Below, piece after piece: positions 1-3,639 of a DNA stretch of 5,538 nucleotides. The notes beneath the pieces are model-generated. The model was not told the origin of the DNA. It saw only the letters and a list, made by a program, of their open reading frames with translations, and did not search any database. The stretch's first letter is position 1; each line of letters starts with the position of its first letter. The stretch comes from Candidatus Buchananbacteria bacterium. GTDB taxonomy: Bacteria > Patescibacteriota > Patescibacteriia > CAIXNZ01. The stretch is taken from contig JAUVKC010000069.1 in NCBI GenBank assembly GCA_030592165.1, forward strand, positions 1 to 5,538. The letters run 5' to 3'. The position numbers and the translations under genes were made by a program.

Positions 1-32
1 GTGTTTACTAAATAAGTTTATCTAATATCTAA

Positions 33-38
33 AATAAT
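33..38 (+). promoter_or_regulatory. possible -10 box of lexA, six bases before the start codon
   Basis: AATAAT matches the TATAAT consensus at five of six positions and is followed by exactly six bases (AAATTT) and then the lexA ATG at 45. An overlapping alternative is TAAAAT at 30-35. No convincing -35 is visible. If AATAAT is used, the transcript would start at or next to the ATG and be leaderless. There is no Shine-Dalgarno sequence. Just upstream, the 7-mer TATCTAA occurs twice in tandem (19-32); it could be an operator, but no classical palindromic LexA box is seen in the 44 bases available. Confidence 0.35.
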
Positions 39-44
39 AAATTT

Positions 45-656
45 ATGTCAGAAAATTTAACTAAACGCCAAAAACAAATACTTGATTTTATAAATAATTT
101 TATTGCAGACAATGGGTACGCTCCAAGTTATCGGGAGATAGGTGATAATTTCGGACTTTCTTCTACAGCCACAGTGGCAGAGCATGTGCAGGGTTTGGAA
201 AATAAAGGCTTTTTAAAGACAGACCCAAATGAAGCTAGATCTATTGAGATTATCGAAAATGAACGAGCTGAGGCTATCTTTTTATCATTAGCTGGTTTAA
301 TTACAGCAGGGGAGCCAATTGAAGCTGTTGAAGACAAAGAACAAATCGCAGTTCCAATTGATTTTGTTAAAGATGAATCAAAATCATATGTCCTGAAAGT
401 AAAAGGGGACTCAATGATTGAAGAGGGAATTTTTAGTGGTGATTATGTGATAGTTGAGAAAAATGAAAGTCCTAGAAATGGACAAGTAGTAGTAGCTTTG
501 CTAGATAATACTTTTGCTACATTAAAAAAGTTTTATAAAGAATCTAATAGGATTAGATTACAGCCGGCAAATTCTTCAATGAAACCAATTTATGCAAATA
601 ATGTTTTAGTGCAAGGTGTTGTTAGGGCAGTAATCAGGAAATTTGAAGCTGTTTAA
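45..656 (+). CDS. lexA: LexA repressor, self-cleaving SOS regulator
   Basis: This is a 203-residue LexA, essentially the usual family length (E. coli 202). Residues 1-70 form the winged helix-turn-helix domain, with the typical N-terminal pattern LTKRQKQILDFI and the stretch YAPSYREIG followed by a recognition-helix region around 38-52. Residues 75-203 form the S24 peptidase domain. The self-cleavage bond is probably Ala88-Gly89 in TAGEP, the catalytic serine is Ser123 in GDSM, and the general-base lysine is Lys161 in ATLKKF. All parts needed for RecA-stimulated self-cleavage are therefore present. In known systems LexA represses DNA-repair genes and its own gene until DNA damage. The ATG at 45 is the only plausible start; no Shine-Dalgarno precedes it. 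It ends in TAA, and a hairpin-rich stretch rather than a classical terminator follows. Confidence 0.96.
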   Translation: MSENLTKRQKQILDFINNFIADNGYAPSYREIGDNFGLSSTATVAEHVQGLENKGFLKTDPNEARSIEIIENERAEAIFLSLAGLITAGEPIEAVEDKEQIAVPIDFVKDESKSYVLKVKGDSMIEEGIFSGDYVIVEKNESPRNGQVVVALLDNTFATLKKFYKESNRIRLQPANSSMKPIYANNVLVQGVVRAVIRKFEAV

Positions 657-681
657 TAATTTAATATACACTTTATTTTAT

Positions 682-828
682 TGGGTTGAGTTGAACTTTA
701 GTAACGTATCTCTAAACAAAACTCACCCCATTAAATGAGGTGAATTTCGTTCTTGCTGAATTTACATCTCTTACTGGTAATAAGAGATGAGATAACTTAT
801 GATAAGCTCTCTTTTATTATTATAAAAG
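682..828 (+). other. hairpin-rich intergenic stretch with competing stems
   Basis: Hand pairing finds four stems in the gap after lexA. Stem A is 682-692 with 720-730 (TGGGTTGAGTT / AACTCACCCCA, ten of eleven pairs), enclosing a small stem 697-701/712-716. Stem B is 723-731 with 735-743 (TCACC / GGTGA core plus CAT/ATG). Stem C is 765-773 with 781-789 (CATCTCTTA / TAAGAGATG, nine perfect pairs, seven-base loop). Stem E is 811-817 with 822-828 (CTTTTAT / ATAAAAG). Stems A and B share bases 723-730, so they cannot form together. The stretch could be a 3' untranslated region of lexA, a leader for the small ORF at 871, or a small RNA. I see no tRNA, tmRNA, RNase P or SRP signature in it. The strand is assumed from the neighbouring genes. 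Confidence 0.35.
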
Positions 829-870
829 AATTGTTAGAAATATACAAATTAATAAATAAACAATAAATTT

Positions 871-963
871 ATGTCACGTAAACAAAAAGCAATTTACAGA
901 AGAGTTATATGCAGATTTTTTTCAGTTATGCATTCACTTGATCCAAGTTTAAAAATTAAATAA
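871..963 (+). CDS. possible 30-residue basic micropeptide, unknown function
   Basis: This short ORF starts with MSRKQKAIYRRVICRF, ends with HSLDPSLKIK and stops at TAA. The first eleven residues carry five Lys/Arg; the middle (about 12-20) is hydrophobic and aromatic. The 15 bases AATAAATTTATGTCA around its ATG are identical to those around the lexA ATG, which supports a real initiation site, although in AT-rich DNA chance similarity is possible. AACAAT, a poor -10 match, sits six bases before the ATG; TATAAA at 821-826 is another candidate. No Shine-Dalgarno is visible. I do not recognise a family. It could be a free-standing small basic protein, possibly nucleic-acid binding, a leader peptide for the gene at 1083, or a chance ORF. 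An AT-only hairpin (951-957/963-969) followed by T residues overlaps its stop codon. Confidence 0.4.
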   Translation: MSRKQKAIYRRVICRFFSVMHSLDPSLKIK

Positions 964-974
964 ATTTTTTATAA

Positions 975-992
975 CCTATTTTAAGTAATAGG
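975..992 (+). other. small hairpin between the micro-ORF and the terminator-like element
   Basis: CCTATT (975-980) and AATAGG (987-992) form six perfect pairs around a six-base loop. It lies between the small ORF and the terminator-like hairpin at 1012-1082. No T-run follows, so it is not a terminator by itself; it may be part of a structured leader. Confidence 0.3.
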
Positions 993-1011
993 AATTTTAA
1001 CTAAGAGTAAT

Positions 1012-1082
1012 GATCGGTTGATTTTATCTGCTAGGTGGTATGGGCTCTGGTGGTAACAAAATCAGCCGAATCTATTTTTTTT
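1012..1082 (+). terminator. terminator-like hairpin with T8 abutting the next start codon
   Basis: TCGGTTGATTTT (1014-1025) pairs with AAAATCAGCCGA (1058-1069) in twelve consecutive pairs, one a G-T wobble, and can be extended by GA/TC across one bulged A. The 3' arm is followed by TCTA and eight T (1075-1082); the next base begins the ATG at 1083. The 32-base loop is unusually G-rich for this window and contains GGTGGT twice; by hand count 1012-1072 is about 46% GC. It may end a transcript from the small ORF, or be an attenuator for the gene at 1083. The large loop is unlike a simple terminator and more like a folded leader domain. Confidence 0.5.
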
Positions 1083-1517
1083 ATGATTATAAAATATCAG
1101 GATAAATTTGAATCAATTTTTTATGCCATTTTGTATAGCAATTTAACTGGTTATCTTTTAGTCTCAAAAAATGAGCCAGACAATTTATTTAATAATAATG
1201 ATTTTGTTGATATAGATAATTTCAATTGGCTTGAAATTTTAAATGAACATTCAGCTAAATATGGTGAAATAAAATGGCTTGATTCAGATAATAATCAATT
1301 AATTTATTTCAAAAAAACAATTGAATTTATTTTTGCTCAAAATAATAATGAGAAATATGTAATTGTCAGTGATTTACTTAAACAGGCAATTAAGTATGGT
1401 TTGAGCTATGTAAATAACCAAGCATTAATTAGCCGACAAACAAAGATTAAGATTAATAAATCAAAAATAGATAAATCAAGAATTAAGCAAAAAGTTATAT
1501 TGTTTGAAAATATATAG
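1083..1517 (+). CDS. hypothetical protein, 144 residues, Asn/Lys/Ile-rich
   Basis: I do not recognise this protein. Starting at ATG 1083 it reads MIIKYQDKFESIFYAIL and ends KQKVILFENI at TAG. There is no signal peptide or clear membrane segment, so it is probably cytoplasmic. Residues 29-70 are acidic and Asn-rich; residues 119-137 are strongly basic with repeated Lys/Ile, a charge split that could suit nucleic-acid binding, which is only inference. A longer reading from GTG at 1035 is possible, but its extra 16 codons lie in the loop and 3' arm of the terminator-like hairpin and the T8 run, so I prefer 1083. That is the only in-frame ATG. No Shine-Dalgarno and no promoter is visible just upstream, so expression may depend on read-through. 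Base composition matches its neighbours. Confidence 0.7.
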   Translation: MIIKYQDKFESIFYAILYSNLTGYLLVSKNEPDNLFNNNDFVDIDNFNWLEILNEHSAKYGEIKWLDSDNNQLIYFKKTIEFIFAQNNNEKYVIVSDLLKQAIKYGLSYVNNQALISRQTKIKINKSKIDKSRIKQKVILFENI

Positions 1518-1523
1518 AATTAA

Positions 1524-1555
1524 ATAAAAAAGAGAGTTTCTACTCTCTTTTTTAT
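1524..1555. terminator. bidirectional terminator between convergent genes
   Basis: The arm beginning AAAAAAGAGAG (1526-1536) pairs with CTCTCTTTTTT (1543-1553), extendable by three more pairs, leaving a loop of four bases (TTCT). The arms supply a T-run in both directions, so it can end the + gene at 1083-1517 and the - gene at 1552-2307. The TAA stop of the transpeptidase lies inside the right arm (1552-1554). Confidence 0.9.
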
Positions 1556-2307
1556 TTTATTATTACTTTTGTTTCTTCATTTGCCCAGCTATATAATCTC
1601 TCCATTTTTTCTTGTGGAACGTTTACACATCCACCTGAAACATTTTCTTGGCCGAACTTTTCATGCCAGTAAGCAGTGTGGATGTAATAACCTAGACCGT
1701 TTCTTTTGGTGAATTGTAAATTCCATGGTGTATTGGGATAGCCATAGTAATGTTTGATAGGGAATTTTTGGGTAATATGAAATTCTCCACGTGGAGTCGG
1801 TGTGCTTGGTTTTCCTGTTGATATTTTGAATTCATCTAATATAATGTTTCCTAATGAGTATTTTAAATTGAAATTTGCTATATCTACTTCAATTTTTTTC
1901 TCTAATTTAATTGTTCCTGAATCTGTTGGTGAATATCCATTATAAACTTCAGAACCGTCAAGAAAACCATCACCATCTGTATCTCTTACCATTAGGTTTG
2001 TGCCAAGTTTAATTTCCCATTCGTCGTTTAAGCCATCATTGTCAGTATCAGCCTCATACATTTTTAAATACTTTTGTTTAGGTGAGTAATTGTTGGCTAC
2101 TTCTTGTCCATCATTATAGCCATCATTATCAGTATCGGAATTGTTCCATGAAGTTTGATATATAGCTTTTTCTTGATAATCTGTTAGCCCGTCATTATCT
2201 GTATCTTTATAAACATCAGGATTATCAGCAAAAACCAAAGAAGCAATTACGATGGTAATCAAAAATACTATAATAAATATGGCAATTAAATATTTTTTCT
2301 TTAACAT
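1552..2307 (-). CDS. L,D-transpeptidase (YkuD) with four calcium-binding TSP3-type repeats
   Basis: This 251-residue envelope protein begins with MLKKK and a hydrophobic segment at 6-26. VFA at 25-27 could be a signal-peptidase site; otherwise it is a membrane anchor. Residues 35-120 hold four acidic repeats of the form DTDxDGxxDxxE (35-46, 58-69, 87-98, 109-120), typical of thrombospondin type-3 or EF-hand-like calcium loops. Residues about 136-251 form a YkuD catalytic domain, with His210 in YIHTAYWH, His215, and the nucleophile Cys227 in SGGCVNVP. Asn replaces the Arg often found after GC[IV], a variant also seen in other YkuD enzymes. The family makes 3-3 peptidoglycan cross-links or attaches proteins to peptidoglycan, outside the membrane. 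Its ATG at 2307 lies six bases after a perfect TATAAT, suggesting a leaderless mRNA. Confidence 0.93.
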   Translation of the reverse strand: MLKKKYLIAIFIIVFLITIVIASLVFADNPDVYKDTDNDGLTDYQEKAIYQTSWNNSDTDNDGYNDGQEVANNYSPKQKYLKMYEADTDNDGLNDEWEIKLGTNLMVRDTDGDGFLDGSEVYNGYSPTDSGTIKLEKKIEVDIANFNLKYSLGNIILDEFKISTGKPSTPTPRGEFHITQKFPIKHYYGYPNTPWNLQFTKRNGLGYYIHTAYWHEKFGQENVSGGCVNVPQEKMERLYSWANEETKVIIK

Positions 2308-2313
2308 ATATGT

Positions 2314-2342
2314 ATTATAGCAAGAATTTGCTATAAATTTAA
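2314..2342 (-). promoter_or_regulatory. promoter of the L,D-transpeptidase gene
   Basis: On the minus strand TATAAT (2319-2314) is a perfect -10 box and TTAAAT (2342-2337) is a weak -35 with a 17-base spacer. Only six bases (ACATAT) separate the -10 from the ATG at 2307, so transcription should start at or within a base or two of the start codon. Confidence 0.7.
2315..2336. repeat. perfect 22-bp inverted repeat over the transpeptidase promoter
   Basis: TTATAGCAA (2315-2323) and TTGCTATAA (2328-2336) are exact inverted copies around GAAT. The left arm contains most of the transpeptidase -10 box, and the rest fills its spacer. A dimeric regulator bound here would block RNA polymerase. The right arm also gives TATAAA on the + strand (2332-2337), so the repeat could influence transcription toward the RNA locus. 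Part of the symmetry may simply reflect the AT-rich promoter sequence. Confidence 0.5.
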
Positions 2343-2362
2343 GTTTGTGTTAAGTTATTCTT

Positions 2363-2579
2363 AACCTTGACTGCGATAAGGATAAATCCGCGCAAAAACA
2401 ATATTCCCGCGGGAACATGTTGTGCAATGCAACTTTTAAATGATTTTAAGGCGATCTAATTTTGCGGAAAATGAGCTTGCTCTAGGACTTTACGTCTTGT
2501 TCATTAGCCTATCGAAAGATTTGTAGAATCAATAGGTTAAGAGAATTGTGCACAAATGAGGCACTGCGTGGTCAAGGTT
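2363..2579 (+). ncRNA. candidate structured non-coding RNA, about 217 nt, family unknown
   Basis: No ORF covers this stretch; it is richer in G+C (about 39% by hand count) than the flanking genes. Its ends close in a long helix: AACCTTGACTGCG (2363-2375) pairs with 2567-2579, thirteen consecutive pairs with two wobbles, nine of them perfect. Inside are an arm GCGC 2390-2393 / GTGC 2422-2425 enclosing AACA/TGTT and the palindrome TTCCCGCGGGAA (2404-2415); a short stem ATTTT/AAAAT (2459-2463/2468-2472); an alternative arm AATGA 2470-2474 / TCATT 2501-2505 enclosing 2484-2488/2494-2498; an arm TTAGCCTAT 2504-2512 / ATAGGTTAA 2532-2540 enclosing GATT/AATC; and the palindrome TTGTGCACAA (2546-2555). 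A strong terminator starts eleven bases later, setting the strand. I could not match RNase P, tmRNA, SRP or common riboswitch signatures. A 6S-like RNA remains possible. Exact ends are estimates; a weak -10 (TATTCT, 2356-2361) lies just upstream. Confidence 0.55.
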
Positions 2580-2590
2580 TCTCAAAAAAT

Positions 2591-2622
2591 AAACTCTCCA
2601 TATGTAAATATGGAGAGTTTTT
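2591..2622 (+). terminator. strong intrinsic terminator after the RNA locus
   Basis: AAACTCTCCATAT (2591-2603) pairs perfectly with ATATGGAGAGTTT (2608-2620) around the four-base loop GTAA, followed by T residues to 2622. Thirteen perfect pairs plus the T-run make a textbook terminator. It separates the RNA locus from the membrane-protease gene, whose promoter begins only twelve bases further on. Confidence 0.88.
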
Positions 2623-2633
2623 CATTTAAAATA

Positions 2634-2642
2634 TGATATAAT
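2634..2642 (+). promoter_or_regulatory. extended -10 promoter of the membrane-protease gene
   Basis: TGATATAAT is a perfect extended -10 (TGN plus TATAAT). Six bases (TAATTT) follow and then the ATG at 2649, so the mRNA is probably leaderless. No -35 is visible because that position is occupied by the terminator; extended -10 promoters can work without one. Confidence 0.7.
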
Positions 2643-2648
2643 TAATTT

Positions 2649-3497
2649 ATGAATTTTAGGATAAGATATTTTTTTACTTTTAGTTTCATTTTTGAACTGT
2701 TTTTGTTCTCGTTTACTCTGTATATATCTATAGGGACATCTTTGAGTTTATATAAAAAATTATCAGCAACTAATATATTAACTGAAAGTCCTTCAAGTAT
2801 ATACTCAGTTTTTCAGTTTGTTATTATGTTTGCTGTAGCCACATTATTATTGTATATAATCTTAAAATACTATAAAAAGGCCTGGGTGATTCAAGCTCTT
2901 TTTTATTTGGCGATTATTGAAGGACTTTTTGTCTTTTCTTATGCTTATTTTGAATGGCCATATTTTATTTATATGATGGTCTTTTTACTTGGTAGCTTGT
3001 TTATTTACAAAAATGTCTTGGCTCATAATGTAATTATTATTTTCGTAATTACTGCCATTGCTTCTATTTTTGGTTTAAATTTTGAGCCTAATTCAGTGGT
3101 CGTTATTCTTATATTATTAGCTATATATGATTATTGGGCAGTTTATAAGACTAAGCATATGGTGACTATGTTTAAACAAATAGCTGAGAAAAAGATTCAT
3201 TTTGCCATAATTATTCCCCATGATTTAAAAGGTTTATTTAAAAAAATAAAAGATGTACATCCTTCAGTTGACTTTATGTTTCTAGGTACAGGGGATATAG
3301 CTTTACCAGCAATATTAGTAGTATCTGCTTTAAAAGTTAGTGTTTCAGCCAGTTTATGGACAATTTTAGGTGCTATGGGTGGTTTTATTCTATTATTTAT
3401 TTTATTTACTGGTCAGGTGAAGCGTAAACCAATGCCAGGATTACCGCCAATTGTCTTAGGTACTATTTTAGGTTATTTGGTCTCATTTATTGTCTAA
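2649..3497 (+). CDS. presenilin/signal-peptide-peptidase-like intramembrane aspartyl protease
   Basis: This 282-residue protein is highly hydrophobic with about nine predicted membrane segments: roughly 9-29, 51-71, 80-99, 102-120, 124-141, 148-164, 184-190 with a loop, 208-228, 233-254 and 264-281. It carries the three marks of GxGD aspartyl proteases: Tyr160-Asp161 in AIYDYWAVYK, Gly213-Thr-Gly-Asp216 in FLGTGDIALP, and a proline-rich C-terminal motif PMPGLPP (261-267) in the place of the family's PAL motif. Known relatives (presenilin, SPP, archaeal PSH) cut transmembrane helices or leftover signal peptides within the membrane, using the two aspartates. The substrate cannot be told from the sequence; signal-peptide remnants are the simplest guess. 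ATG at 2649 follows a perfect -10 by six bases. No clear terminator follows, so read-through into dnaE is possible. Confidence 0.85.
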   Translation: MNFRIRYFFTFSFIFELFLFSFTLYISIGTSLSLYKKLSATNILTESPSSIYSVFQFVIMFAVATLLLYIILKYYKKAWVIQALFYLAIIEGLFVFSYAYFEWPYFIYMMVFLLGSLFIYKNVLAHNVIIIFVITAIASIFGLNFEPNSVVVILILLAIYDYWAVYKTKHMVTMFKQIAEKKIHFAIIIPHDLKGLFKKIKDVHPSVDFMFLGTGDIALPAILVVSALKVSVSASLWTILGAMGGFILLFILFTGQVKRKPMPGLPPIVLGTILGYLVSFIV

Positions 3498-3503
3498 AAA
3501 CAA

Positions 3504-3532
3504 TTGTCTTAGTTAGAAATTTCAGATATAAT
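3504..3532 (+). promoter_or_regulatory. promoter of dnaE
   Basis: TTGTCT (3504-3509, four of six consensus bases) and a perfect TATAAT (3527-3532) are separated by the ideal 17 bases. Transcription should start near 3539-3540, giving dnaE a leader of about 100 bases, unlike the leaderless arrangement of its neighbours. The -35 lies six bases after the stop codon of the protease gene. Confidence 0.75.
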
Positions 3533-3539
3533 TAATTAT

Positions 3540-3636
3540 ATAGATTAGATCTTCACGAAAGACTAATCATTACTAATATACGAATGGAGAAAAAATTAAC
3601 ATTCGTAGATTAGAATTTAATTTGTAAATTCGTATC
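3540..3636 (+). promoter_or_regulatory. dnaE leader with duplicated helix arms, possible switch
   Basis: GATTAG (3543-3548) pairs with CTAATC (3563-3568), extended by TCTT/AAGA around one bulge. TACGAATG (3579-3586) pairs with CATTCGTA (3600-3607), eight perfect pairs. One arm of each stem is repeated further on: GATTAG again at 3608-3613 and ATTCGTAT at 3628-3635. The 9-mer TAGATTAGA occurs at both 3541-3549 and 3606-3614. CTAATC and ATACGAAT can therefore each choose between two partners, and the last partner ends five bases before the ATG. This looks like a two-state leader that could hide or expose the start. It has not been folded by computer. Confidence 0.45.
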
Positions 3637-3639
3637 GTG

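Noticed and set aside
128..337. 69-codon open frame on the minus strand inside lexA
   Set aside because: It is fully covered by the well-supported lexA gene and resembles no protein; it is a shadow frame.
951..970. Intrinsic terminator overlapping the stop of the 30-residue ORF
   Set aside because: The stem 951-957/963-969 contains only A-T pairs and would be too weak; listed only as part of the ORF description.
1035..1082. GTG start giving a 160-residue version of the hypothetical protein
   Set aside because: The extra 16 codons consist of the loop and 3' arm of the hairpin and the T8 run, so the ATG at 1083 is more likely.
657..1082. tmRNA (structured RNA containing a short reading frame)
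   Set aside because: No tRNA-like ends, no T-loop sequence, no typical tag ending in Ala-Leu-Ala-Ala, and the frame has a normal ATG.
1040..1105. 21-codon ORF starting MGSGGNKISRIYFF in another frame
   Set aside because: It lies across the hairpin and overlaps the start of the 144-residue gene; the Gly-rich look comes from the GGTGGT repeats. No supporting start signal.
2411..2423. Gram-positive-type LexA box around GAACATGTT
   Set aside because: The half-sites are only two bases apart instead of four, and the second is incomplete; it lies inside the RNA helix arm.
2363..2579. Small non-autonomous transposon (MITE) with terminal inverted repeats
   Set aside because: The ends are complementary, but no target-site duplication flanks them and a dedicated terminator follows; internal stem-loops fit an RNA better.
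2363..2648. Riboswitch controlling the membrane-protease gene
   Set aside because: A perfect extended -10 lies after the terminator and six bases before the ATG, so the gene seems to have its own promoter; no known aptamer core was recognised.
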